DNA of 64,000 nucleotides from Uranotaenia lowii. Lineage: Eukaryota > Arthropoda > Insecta > Diptera > Culicidae. The stretch lies in the NCBI RefSeq assembly GCF_029784155.1, contig NC_073692.1, forward strand, positions 323,637,906-323,701,905. The letters are read 5' to 3'. A program made the translations under genes and the position numbers. The notes beneath the pieces were generated by a model. The model saw only the letters and a list, made by a program, of their open reading frames with translations, searched no databases and was not told where the DNA came from. Positions 32,414 through 43,139 of this stretch are shown piece after piece. Each line of letters opens with the position of its first letter. Position 1 is the first letter of the stretch.

Positions 32414-34245
32414 CTGAGAAAAGGTGGGGCTTCAATTTAGCTTAGCTTAGCTTGATTGTCTACTCACATCCACCTTAAGTCATTGAAACCGAAATGCTGT
32501 TAAAAATTCGGAATTATACTTTTTAAATGATATAAAGTTCTTGCTTTTCATAGTTCATTCCATCATAATAGTACTAAAGCATTTCGAATTCCATAACCGC
32601 TGGTGTGGCTCAGTAGAATAAATTCTACATCACCAATGGTTGCTACTCCGTGATTGACCGAGGCCATCAATTTTGCCCAGAGGTCAAAAGAATGGTGTCT
32701 GGGATTGACAACACATTCACAATGAACAAAACTGATGCTCTCTCTTTATACATCAATAACGGCGCCGGCCACGTCCTAGTAGTCAATAGATAGAGAGGAA
32801 AATAAGAAAAAGGGATGATAGAATGTAAAATCATGCTTTAGGACCGAGGTCACCTCTGCATCCTAGCAAAACAAATTTTTTAGGGATGGGGGAAAAGGGA
32901 TATGATCAGGAGACACCTTTGACAAGTGTATAGATCTTGGTAAACCTATTCTCCGGTGCTTTCATTGTTCCTAACAAAATATTTTTTAACTTTACACAAC
33001 AAACCAAAAAATCAAGAGACATGTACATCAGTTAACGGGAAAATCAAAAAACTTATTGTGAATAACATATATTGGCCAACTAGCGTAACAATCTCTCTAT
33101 AAAAACAGTATAGAAAAAATAAAAATAAAAATTATTTAATTTAAAGTTTCTCTTCGGCTGATATTTGTAAGCTATAATAAACCCAACCTTTTTCTAAGAG
33201 ACCGTCTTTTGATATCAACAAATTCAACAAGATAATTTCAGAAAGTTGCAAATGATGTATAGTTAACTAAAATGTAAATTCTTTTACTCCTGTTTCTATT
33301 TTAAAAAATAACAGTATCTATGTTATATTTAGAATGTATAACAAACAATACAATTCATCGTTGATCAATATTATATCAATAATATATTATTGTAATTTTT
33401 TAATTGAGCACATGTGTTATGTTATGCTTTTCAAAAAATTTAAAATTGTTCTGTAAATGTTAACTGAAGCAGTGTTTAGAACTATCAGCCTACCAAATCC
33501 AAGTTCGTATATGAAAAGCTCGAATACCTAGGCAATTCCAGAGATAATAGAAAAAAAAAATAATAAAAAACTGCTCCCTCCTTAACCTACTAACTACAAT
33601 AAGTCCATATGACGCCCTCATTAAATGAACTTAATGGGTAAAAAGAAAAAAAAGGCAATCGAGCGTATTAACTCGTAATAAAGAAACTGTTAAAAACATG
33701 AATTCGATTCCTTTACGTTTCTTCAGAATTACGAATCCAACGCATTTTCCTATGTATATTTAAAAAATTGAAAATAGATCCTTTTGAAAGAGTTTAATAG
33801 TAATTAATAGGAATTAAGCCATATCTTGAAAATCTGATAGTATAGAGGATTGGAATCAGCTCCAGATTCTGTAATCAACCGGAAAGAGACGTCCGGATCT
33901 GGTTTAACTGTTTTACGGAGAGTATAAACCAGTACAATTATTTCCGATACTGCACCAGCGATAAAAAAGGAACGGACTCACCAGTTTCACAAATAACATT
34001 TCAGTTTTCCAAGGCAAGATTTCTCGATTATCCCTGGACTAGCGGCTCTCAGGATTCGCCGGGAAAACGATGGCCATCTTTTCTTGATTTCACTTCTTGT
34101 GATCTGCTTTTAGGCCCGGTTTTGTAGTAATTTTCGTTAAAATATTAAATTTTGGAAAAGCGAAATTTTCAAGCAGTTAATAAAACACTCCTGTCACCTC
34201 CAAGCACAGCCTACCAAGTCTGAGAAAAGGTGGGGCTTCAATTTA
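32414..34245 (-). mobile_element. Retroposed insertion with 26-bp target duplication
   Basis: The 26-bp sequence containing GAGAAAAGGTGGGGCTTCAA occurs at 32414-32439 and again at 34220-34245, bracketing 32440-34219. The left insert edge is (GCTTA)n (32440-32455). Read on the minus strand this is a 3' tail of AAGCT/GCTAA repeats, typical of target-primed insertions. Minus-strand text near 32750 (GGACGTGGCCGGCGCCGTTA) matches a related sequence at 48227-48246. No polymerase ORF remains. It is therefore the 3' UTR and possible 5' portion of a LINE, heavily decayed or internally deleted. Confidence 0.75.
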
Positions 34246-35081
34246 TTATAAAAACATTTCTCGTCTCCAAATACCATCACATGCCAAATATGGTTAAATT
34301 TTCTCGATCAGCTCTCCAATTATACTGAAAATTGAAAGGAAGATCTCTCTCCTCCTTTTCATCCACTTCTTTGAAGGAGTGAGGGATACCAAATATTCAT
34401 AGAAGCATTTCTCGTACCCAAATATCGTTCCATGCCAAATTTGGTTCCATTTGCGGTTGTAGTTTTCGAGTTATGCAGTAAAAATTGTATGAAACTCCCC
34501 TTCCTCTTTCCTTACTCCCCACTGGAAGAAGGAAGGGGTCTCAAACAATCATTAGAACATGTCACGTTCCCAAGTACCCGCCCATGCCAAATTTGGTTCC
34601 ATTAGCTTAATTAGTTTTTGAGTAATGTAAAAAATTATAAAAGAAGCCCCTCCCCCCTTAATATCTCCCTACTGGAAAGAGGGAGGGGTCTCAAATAATC
34701 ATTGAAATATTTTTCGTATCCAAATACCTTCCCATGCCAAATTTGGTTCCAATATCTTGATTAGTTTTCGAGTTGTATGATAAATTGTAAGGTAGCCCCC
34801 CTCCCCCCTTCCTATCACCCCATGGAGAGGAGGGAGGGGTACCTAATATTCATAGAAATATTCCTTGTTCCCAAAAACCACCCCATGCCAAATTTGATAC
34901 CATTTACTTGATGTGGTCTCAATTTATGCGAAAAATTGACTTTTGCTTGGGAGGCCCCTCGCCCCCCCTTCATGAGAAAGGGAGGGGTCTCAAACCATAA
35001 TAGGAACCTTCTCCTGCCTCCAATACCCCTACCTACCAAGTTTCACGCAAATCGCTTCAGTAGTTTCCGAGTCTATAGGGA

Positions 35082-35086
<5 letters not shown>

Positions 35087-35134
<48 letters not shown>

Positions 35135-35135
35135 A
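35087..35135 (+). repeat. (ACAG)n microsatellite
   Basis: About twelve perfect ACAG units sit immediately before the TATATATAGAT tail of the dispersed repeat. Such arrays commonly form part of the 3' end of this repeat family. Confidence 0.95.
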
Positions 35136-35160
35136 ATTCATTTTTATATATATAGATATA

Positions 35161-35633
35161 GATAAACCGATTCGCATGGCTACAGAATATTCTAAAAATA
35201 ATTTCATTTTAATCGTTTGGGCCATTTCGGAGGAGTAGTACTACAAACACCGTTACAAGAGAATTTTATATAATAGATGTGAAATAAAAATGTACTTGAA
35301 TTGATATCATGGATCACGAGAAACCGATACCATTTAGAGGGATGCAGCAAAGCCACCTTTTCGGACGTGTATGTATGAATAGACATAAAGTTTTGATGTT
35401 TTCAACATAATTTCTTTTTTTTTTGCGTACTCTACAAGATTGTAAAACAGAACAAAGCTCTATCTGATGAAACAAAATAGATAGAAATTTAATTTTTTTT
35501 TTTCATAATAGACTTTGACTTATTTTCTATGCTTCCAAGTTATGAAGTTTGAAGAAGCTTATGTTATGAAGACGCTTAAGAGCTAACATAAAAGACAAAT
35601 TCGCTCTTTGGAAAAAGTTCCCATTTTTTGCCC
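35161..35633. other. AT-rich DNA, probably interior of the Transib-like remnant
   Basis: No ORF is convincing. The right part leads into a Transib-like terminus at 35648. How far left that element reaches is unknown because no matching left end was found. Confidence 0.3.
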
Positions 35634-35648
35634 TTTTGAACCACTGTG
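35634..35648. mobile_element. Right end of a third Transib-like element
   Basis: CTTTTGAACCACTGTG matches the right terminus of the 11932-12828 element (TTTTGAACCACTGTG). It is followed by CATCG, which would be the 5-bp target duplication. No CACAGTGGTTC left end was seen upstream, so the copy is truncated or its left end was lost in the dispersed repeat. Confidence 0.65.
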
Positions 35649-35696
35649 CATCGGCGATGTGCAACTTGTTCTAGCCACGCCAGCGATCGTGGTATT

Positions 35697-35758
35697 TTTA
35701 ATGATTTTTATCAGCTTGTGTGTTATTCTGCTAAGCTAAGCTAACCTTTAATGATTTT
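35697..35758 (+). mobile_element. Extremely 5'-truncated LINE insertion (38 bp) with 12-bp target duplication
   Basis: TTTAATGATTTT occurs at 35697-35708 and again at 35747-35758. Between them are only 38 bp, ending CTAAGCTAAGCTAACC. That tail matches the AAGCT-repeat tail of the element at 32440-34219, read on its sense strand. The direct repeats and tail fit a target-primed insertion that copied only the last few tens of bases. Confidence 0.6.
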
Positions 35759-35759
35759 A

Positions 35760-37860
35760 ATAATATTGAAATATTTCCTAAGTATATAGATTAGTTTCAT
35801 TTGGCATATAATCGATTATAGACAATTACAATCTTGAACAATCACAAACAGTCAAATAAACATAATTGAATATCTCTTAAATTTTAAAAATAATTTAGAT
35901 TTTTTTATGAAAGAGTCAATATTAAGAGATTTTTGTTTTTTTTTTCTAAAGATCTTCCCAAAAAGCTTTTATGCTGCTTTGTATATTTCATCAATTTTTC
36001 TCATGCATGAGTTTAAAATTTTACCAAGCACTGTTGTAAAGCAGAAAGGAACGGCCTGAACCAAAGTCGCTCATGTTTTGCTTCCTCTTCAAACTTCTGG
36101 ACAAGAATCTGTTGTGGAATTCGGATTAGAGACCATCCGGAGGACTCAATGCAAGGAAGAGAGCTGACCGGCCGAAGAATACCGGACCACCTAATGCCGC
36201 ATTGTTCTTCCCGGGGTTTCTTCATTTCCGGTTTAGCTTCACCTTTTACCCTGGGCTGACACTTATCTATACGGATAACTTTGGCCAGCATCAGAAGCCA
36301 GGAACTCTTGGAATAGGAGCGCTTCCGTCCGTCCGTTTTATTGTTCTTTGATGAAAAGTTCATACGATCCGACACCCGAGTGCAGTGCAAATCTTTCCAG
36401 AAGTTTTCGTTTTCCAGAAAACGGATGTGAAAAGTTGCAGTTGCCGTTTGCTGCAGAAGCATTTGGCTTCATTGTGATGGGATTTTGTCAGGATAATCCC
36501 TCAAATTGATATTCCGGAAATGGGAAATCTGCTGAAAGTATGACAGAAGGTATGATAGATTTATAAACTCCAGTGACTAGATTTTTATTATGTCATTCTA
36601 AGCGAAAACAAACATGTTTGTATAATGAGAAATGTTTGAGGTGTAATTTTGTTTCAGAATCTTAAGCTCTAAAAACGTTTATTCTGTATATCTGTTTAAA
36701 TAGTGGATTATAAAATTTTGTTTATCTACTCTTGACTTGAATGTTAATTCATTTCATTAGACAACATGATCAACCACAAAATGATTTACTGCGGTATTCA
36801 TTAATCTTTTATTGACATTGGTCATTCGGTGAAATAGAGAAATTACATAGTAAAATCATTATTCAAACCAAAGCCTTTGTTTGAAGTTAAAGTTTTCGAT
36901 TGTGTTGCATTCAGGTTAAAAAAAATCACTATTGCCCCGAGGGCTCACGGGATCTCGCTTTTATGAATGCCTTTTCCAACGTGTTGACAATCAGAAGCCC
37001 AATGAACCGTATGAGGCGGGCAAAAGCGGAGGCCGCACCTAGTGACATTCGATAATTAAACTGGTCATACCGGGAACAGGAAACCGGAACCAACAGGCCA
37101 GTGCCATGTTCGTGCACCCCGGTTTTCGGGTCCGACATCCGGTGAAATCGTTCATACGGAAAAATGGTGGCAGCAAAACTACCCAACTACTGAGCGGCAA
37201 AAAATCCAGACCGATGCGAGGTTAGGTGGAAAAATGACGACCCTCCCTAAGCTTCACAATCAATGTGACAAACTTGATTGGAAAGGCAAATTACACTGAA
37301 TTGATCGGTTCAAAAATTTTCAAAAATTTTAATAAACAGAGAGAAACGAGAATAGCATCATTTGGTTTTTTTTATTGTTTATAAAAGTTTTCTTTTTACA
37401 AATTTGTTTTAAATTGTTCAACTAAATCATATCTTTTAGTTTTACCAATTGCCGATGAGGACGAAAAATCTTTTAAAAGATTCGAATTACTATCATTAAA
37501 ACTAAAGTATTCCTGAATATAGACAATTTCTTAAAATTTACCCTACGGGCGATGAAATCGAGAAGAAAAACCCGTAAAATCTGTCAAAGGCTGGTTGAAA
37601 TTTTAGCAGCACCCTACTTGCACTACCGCAAACCCATCACCCAAATTCGGCAACGCTTGAGGCGAATAATAATGTTTAACGATATATTTGAATGGAAAAC
37701 TTAATTTTAAAGCAACTATGAGAAAACGGTACAGAGCGCACCATGCATTAACGCTATATAAAAACAGCGCTAACAATCGCTGAAGAACCAAATTGAATGT
37801 TTACGATGATTCAAGGAGCTGATTTACGTCTAACTAAATAAATGATGAAAACACGATTTT
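35760..37860. other. Intergenic DNA with two GC-richer open segments
   Basis: 36013-36462 (minus, 149 codons) and 36929-37186 (minus, 85 codons) are the largest non-transposon ORFs in the window. The first is basic and lacks a recognisable domain or hydrophobic signal. The second, with FAATIFPYERFHRMSD-like text, is also unrecognised. No splice or promoter context was found. They may be chance ORFs in GC-richer single-copy DNA. Confidence 0.3.
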
Positions 37861-39219
37861 ATGATATTTTTGTATAAAACTCAAACAGCCAGAAAGCACA
37901 ACGCCAAAACGTTTCCTACTATCTACTACCAAAAAGTGAGGGGCTTACGAACTAAAACAGCTGATCTTCACAGCGCGCTCTCTGCTGCCGACTACGACGT
38001 CATTTGCTTTACGGAGACTTGGCTCAACAACACAATTAAGGACTCGGAGCTCACCGATTGCTACACACCTTACCGGTGCGATCGCTCGGAAACAACAAGT
38101 CGCTTTGAACGTGGTGGTGGAGTGATGATAGGAGTGAAAAATAACATTCGTAGTTCTTCGCTTACTGAGGATTGCGCTACTTGCCTTGAAAAAGTAGTTG
38201 TGCATCTGAAACTGCAAAACCGCTCGTTGTATATCAGCACTGTTTACCTTCCACCCTACTCGACTCTCGCACACTACGCGCAGTTTTTTGCATGCATGAA
38301 TGAAATATCAAACATTACGGGCTCTGAAGAAGACGTTTTCTGGCTTGGCAAATTTAATCTGCCTGCCCTCATCTGGACTTACGACGATGACCTGAGCTGC
38401 TACATTCCGATAAGTGCCACCACAGAGTCAGAAATGCTTTTGACTGAATCGAGGGGTATGCTTGGACTAGCCCAAATCAACAACACTGACAATATCAACG
38501 GCAGATTATTAGATCTGGTTTTTGTAAGTAATGCATCAATTTGCGAATTGTTTGAATGTGCAGAACCTCTGCTCAGGGTAGATCAGCATCATACACCGTT
38601 CGTGCTAACATTGCTGTGTTATCTTGACCTGCGCACGCAACCGTATGAGGAATTTCGTTTGGATTTCAGCCAATGCAATTACGCTGTAGTTAATAATCTT
38701 ATAGATAACACTAGCTGGAGTGAACTGCGATGCGCTGAAAATATCACTGTAGCTACTGATCATTTCTATCGCATTTTGATCAACATCATTCGCGACAACA
38801 CTCCACTGAAAAAACGAGCCAATAAACGAGAGTCAATCCGTCCCTGGTGGAATAACGATCTGAAGAATTGCCGTAACCGGCTACGAAAGGCCAGGAAAAT
38901 CTATTTTGCTCTTCGAAATGAACCAAATAAACTTCTACTGCGCGAGCTGGAACGGACGTACAAGGAGCTGAATTCAAGAAAATTCAACGAGTACATACAA
39001 CGCACGGAGCAACACCTAAAAGCCGACCCGAAATCGTTTTGGTCATTCATTGATCAACGGAAATCGAGCAACGGGATTCCAGCTACCGCGTCCTACCTGG
39101 ACAAGAGCACCACCGATCCGAAGGATGCGGAAAACCTATTCATGACGGTCTTCCGAAGCGTGTTAAGTAACAATTTACCACCTTCGGATGAAGCGTACTT
39201 GAATAGTTTGCCAGTGTAG
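37861..39219 (+). pseudogene. RT-C endonuclease and linker, 452 codons open
   Basis: The APE-type endonuclease is readable from IYYQKVRGLRTK (about residue 20). It continues with YDVICFTETWLNN (TETW motif with catalytic Glu), FERGGGVMIGVKNN, ISTVYLPPYS and WLGKFNLPALIW, where the usual GDFN has become GKFN, and then QHHTPFVLTLL near the conserved His-x-Pro. The basic linker RKARKIYFALRNEPNKLLL and KADPKSFWSFIDQRKSS follow. The frame ends where the MITE enters at 39219. Nicking of target DNA is the known role. The D-to-K change in GDFN should abolish it. The long open frame suggests fairly recent insertion compared with RT-A. Confidence 0.9.
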
Positions 39220-40072
39220 GGGAACATGCCCTATTATGCGCCACCTTAGCGAATCGCTGATTTGCTGTGTATTCCACATACAATTTGTGTAAAAAACGAG
39301 TGGAATCGATGAAGAAAAGTGTTTTCTACAAATGCCTATAATTTTTTATTGCTTATATTCCGTTAGTTGCTTCAAAAACTAGATTTTTTAAAACCATCTT
39401 CAAAGCCACAGAACAAAACTGTGTTGCAAATACGCGCCGCTGTGTATTTAATACGCGCTTAGCAGCCGAACGCACCCGAAAGCAGCCGAAGATCAAAAAC
39501 ACACTAATACTTACAGACACTTTGACTGAAAAGAAATAAAAATGGATTAATCAAAAATTAAAAAAAAATTAAAAGTTGATTTTTTGGGCTGAATTAACGC
39601 TCAAAATATGGTTTTAGGCTTTTTGTTCATTTTTAATGAAAATTGGCCTTTTTGAAAAATTAATGCTATTTTCAGCCTACTACGATTAGCGCGTTATAAC
39701 GAGCGCATGGGCCGTGATAGAACATACCCATAAAAAGCATACCTTAGCGATTTCAGTATGATTTTTTAGCATCAAATCATAGTTTAGATTCTCCTCTAAC
39801 GATGTGTCAGAAAATATTGTCTTATTCGTTTTTCTCTGCTTGGTGACACCTTATTGAAAGTGTTTTAAAATTTAGATCGAAATGAAGAAAAACCTAAATT
39901 GTAAAATTATCACGAAACAGGGGCATTTTAAGGAAAAATTCATATTTGCCATGGCCTATTACAGCATTTAAAACAAATTCGTAATATTTTGCAGGCCAAA
40001 AATGTTACATATTCTTCAAAACACGAGTGGCGCGTATTAGCCACATGGGGCGTTATATGAACTTTTCCCCTA
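39217..40072. mobile_element. TA-flanked MITE inside RT-C, 852 bp
   Basis: The element spans 39219-40070 between TA dinucleotides. The left end is GGGGAACATGCCCTATTATG, with GCGCCACC shortly after. The inverse of the right end reads GGGGAAAAGTTCATATAACG, followed by GCTAATACGCGCCACT. The ends share GGGGAA and a TACGCGCCAC-type subterminal word, which also occurs internally (TACGCGCCGC near 39434, GCGCGTTATAACGAGCGC near 39690). It breaks the RT-C reading frame between SLPV and TTLNLPQF. No transposase. Confidence 0.75.
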
Positions 40073-40872
40073 CAACGTTAAACCTGCCGCAGTTTCAACT
40101 CACCGAGAACGATGTGTTAACCAAACTTGAAGCCTTGTACACATGTAAAGGAGCAGGACCTGATCAACTACCCCCGTCTTTCTTCAAAAACTGCGCTCGC
40201 AGTTTTAGCCGCCCTGCGCAAATGCTTTTCAACCGCTCTCTGGCCGAAGGCACTTTCCCAGCACAATGGAAATCAGCGTCGATAACTCCCATTCATAAAA
40301 AGGTAACATCAATAAGGTCGAAAATTACCGAGGGAATCGGGTTTATTCGGAAGCGCTCTACTACCACTAACCTAATGTCGTTCGCCTCGTCTCTGATTGA
40401 TAACATGGCTATCTTCGAGCAAACTAACGCTGTGTACATCGATTTTAGCAAGGCATTTGATAAAGTTCCACACGACCTGGCAATCGAAAAACTCATAAGA
40501 ATGGGCTTCCTCAACAGGTTAACGCAATGGTTATTTTCCTATTTAAGCGGCCGCCACGCTCATGTAAAAGTAAGGGCAAGTCGATCTGAACCGTTCGAAA
40601 TCTCATCTGGAGTTCTTCAAGGGAGCATCTTAGGACCTTTGATTTTCGTTTTATTTGTTAACGACCTCACCATTGTCCTAACGTCATCAAAACTATTTTA
40701 TGCCGATGATCTTAAAATTTTCAAAGTTGTGAAAGACGTTTTTTATAGCTCGTTGCTTCAGAGGGACATCAATGCTCTTCTCACGTGGTGTCACCGCAAT
40801 GGCATGGAAGTCAATGTAGACAAATGCTGCGCAATAACATTCACTCGAAAAAAAATCGCCACTAATATTTGA
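40073..40872 (+). pseudogene. RT-C reverse transcriptase domain with internal deletion
   Basis: Reads GAGPDQLPPSFFKNCA, NRSLAEGTFPAQWKSASITP, then HKKVTSIRSKITEGIGFIRK, where RT-A and other relatives have about 40 more residues (a YRGISAL ... EQHGF segment), so part of the fingers is deleted. Motif A VYIDFSKAFDKVPHD is intact. Motif B is GVLQGSILGPL (Pro to Leu), and motif C FYADDLKIF is intact. The frame breaks after KKIATNI at 40872 and resumes at 40953. Catalytic residues survive, but the deletion should prevent folding. Confidence 0.88.
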
Positions 40873-40952
40873 TTACGCAATGAACTCAACTCCCCTTGAC
40901 AGAAAATCTTCAATCAATGACCTAGGACTACTTCTAGACCTCAAGTTTTCAT

Positions 40953-41531
40953 TTGACGAGCATAAACATAAATATTTCTTTCGCCACTAACAAAGCATGC
41001 GCAATGCTGGGCTTCATTAAGCGGAACACACAAGACTTTCGTGATATCTACTGTCTGAAAGCTATCTACTGCTCACACGTGAGAAGTATTTTGGAATATG
41101 GAATCCAAGTGTGGGCGCCGTATTACGCCCTGCACTCAGATCGCATTGAAAGAGTACAGAAAAGATTTCTCAGGTACGCTCTTCGCCGATTACCCTGGAA
41201 AAACGCAACGCATCTACCGCAGTTCGAGAGTAGGTGCAATCTGATTCATCTCCCGACGCTGGCGCAACGCAGAAAGCTACTTCAAGGACTTTTCGTCTAC
41301 GACCTGTTGTGTAATAATATCGACTGCAGTGAACTTTTATTTCGTCTGCCAATAATCTCACCCCCGCGGACTTTACGCCAACAACAGTTCTCCCGGCTCC
41401 CGCCTTTCCGCACGCTTAACGAACTCAACAATCCCATCTGGACATGCTGTAGGAGATTCAACGAGACGAGCGACAACTTCGATTTTAACGTGTCAAAATT
41501 AACCTTTAAAAGAAAAATCCTTAGATTGTAA
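40953..41531 (+). pseudogene. RT-C C-terminal (thumb and tail) domain
   Basis: Contains FATNKACAMLGFIKRNTQDF, DIYCLKAIYCSHVRSILEYG, WAPYYALHSDRIERVQKRFL and RYALRRLPWKNATHLPQFES, then PTLAQRRKLLQGLFVYDLLC and a stop at 41529-41531. It matches the C-terminal text of RT-A piece by piece, confirming a shared family. It lies one frameshift downstream of the polymerase and is followed by the 3' UTR and A-rich tail. Confidence 0.85.
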
Positions 41532-41586
41532 ATAGTCTGTGCATAATTTAGTATTTTGAAGACTTAAACAAATAAAAAAAATAAAA

Positions 41587-43139
41587 CGAAACTCTATCTC
41601 TTCGCCAATATCGTGACAAATATGGTGGTTGATTTTTTCGTATCGAATCTTGGTGCACCTTTTACACTTGAAAAAGGACGGAATTTGTTGTAATAATGCT
41701 GCTTGTAACTGTTGATTTTAACTCTTTAATGCATGATTATTTGTTAAATGACAATAGCAGTTATTGATTTAGTAAAATAATAACATTTTAACTCGAATAA
41801 CAAAACTCAATAAGTTTGAAGTCGTTATTTTGAGTATTATAAAAGTTATGGCCCATCAAAGTTGAAAAATAACTTTTGAAATTCTAAATTTATTACATCA
41901 CTCTTTTGCAAATTTCTTCCAAACCTTGTTAAAACAGGAAGGTGTTTGTGATTGATTGAGATTAAAAAAAATTAAGGGATTCGCAAATTTGAAGAAATAT
42001 CATCGATTTTCTAAAAACTACTTTTTTCAAAAAAAAAAAAAAATAAGAAATAAATTTGATTATCGCAATTTTTTTGCATATTTAGGTCGAAATCTTACAC
42101 ATACTTTCGAATATCGTATCAAAAATACCATAGACTAATTTCTTGTAATCTCTAAAATATTTTTGTGAATAAATCATTCAAAAATATCCACGCGTGTTCG
42201 AGATATTTGGATCTTTATTAGTGTTGTTTTAAAAAAACACTATCCATTAAAGGGTTAACTTTTCTAGGAGATTTTATTTTAAAGTCATGTCAAGAAACGA
42301 AGGTTTTGGAATGGATTTGAATCTGAAAATTGGCTGTGATTTAAGAAACATAAATTTTTTTACACTGTCAACGCATTTACTTGAACCACCTTAATAAGCC
42401 CTAAAAAGGAAGATTTAAAGAAAAAATAAAAAGGACAAACAACTATTCTATGGGAACAACCTTTTTGTAAGAGAAAATGAGCTCTTCTAATCATTTAACG
42501 CTCTCTATCAACACAGCTGATCGGGTGCTGATGAAAAAGTCAGTTGTAAGCAACCATCATCGTGATAAGACGAAGCTCCTAAATATAATAAAAGTTTAAG
42601 TCCAAACCGTCTATGTCAAGTGATTTAAAGTTAACTAAAACTTGAAGATAATAAAAGTGTTCCGTTAATCAATAAGTGCTTCTACATTCCATTCGAAAGC
42701 AAAGATTAAGTGGCTACAAATCAGAACAATCACCAAACCCTTTTTTAGTTCCAAGTTAAAGATGGCAGCACAATCTTGCTGATAAATGAAATTTTTCGGG
42801 TTTAAAACATGCTGGATGATTTTTGTTAAGAAATTTAAATTTGCGACTTGAAAATTTCTAAATCACTGAAGCAAAACTTAACCGGAAAATGTGAAAATGA
42901 GTCGATTTTTTATTTAAATGAGCACTGGGCACTCTGTTTTCGAACTCAAATCAATCCCAGAAGAAAACCTTTGTTTCATGTTTTCACGTCCTTTTTAATG
43001 AAAAAACTAACAATTTGATTAAGTATGCAATGAGAAATTTGTGTAAGCTAGTAGAAAATCTATCGAATACAGTACAGTTATAATCCTTATAGAATCATAT
43101 GGGAATTGCTTGAAAATGTAGTTATCTACTGATTGCGTT
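41587..43139. other. AT-rich DNA, with one dispersed repeat segment
   Basis: At about 42752-42835 the words AAAGATGGCAGCACAATCTTGC and TGCTGGATGATTTTTGT match parts of the inverted-repeat element at 53171-53697, so this is a relative or fragment. Nothing else is supported. Confidence 0.45.

Larger units (their letters stand above)
31302..35160 (+). mobile_element. Large dispersed repeat: GACCCGG head, 150-bp monomers, (ACAG)n and TATATATAGAT tail
   Basis: The element begins ATACTAGCTGACCCGGTG (31304) and ends after an (ACAG)n array (35087-35135) with TATATATATAGAT (35147-35157). Between them lie about 150-bp monomers, each with a CCATGCCAAATTTGGTTCC core, a TTTTCGAGTT(A)TG segment, a C-run (CCCCTCCCCCCTT) and a GGAGGGGTCTCAAA segment. 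Cores are seen near 31862, 32168, 32321, 34272, 34428, 34581, 34730 and 34881. The array is interrupted at 32440-34219 by a retroposed insertion. It encodes nothing. ORFs inside arise from the monomers. Family name not certain; head and tail recur widely in insect genomes. Confidence 0.8.
37861..41586 (+). mobile_element. RT-C: CR1/Jockey-like non-LTR retrotransposon interrupted by a MITE
   Basis: This plus-strand relative of RT-A contains the endonuclease (37861-39216), a MITE (39219-40070), the reverse transcriptase (40073-40872) and a C-terminal domain (40953-41531). A short 3' UTR and AACAAATAAAAAAAATAAAA tail follow at about 41562-41586. ORF1 is not seen, so the copy is 5'-truncated near 37840. 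It is inactive because of a catalytic substitution, an internal deletion, frameshifts and the insertion. Clade placement is from motif style only. Confidence 0.88.
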
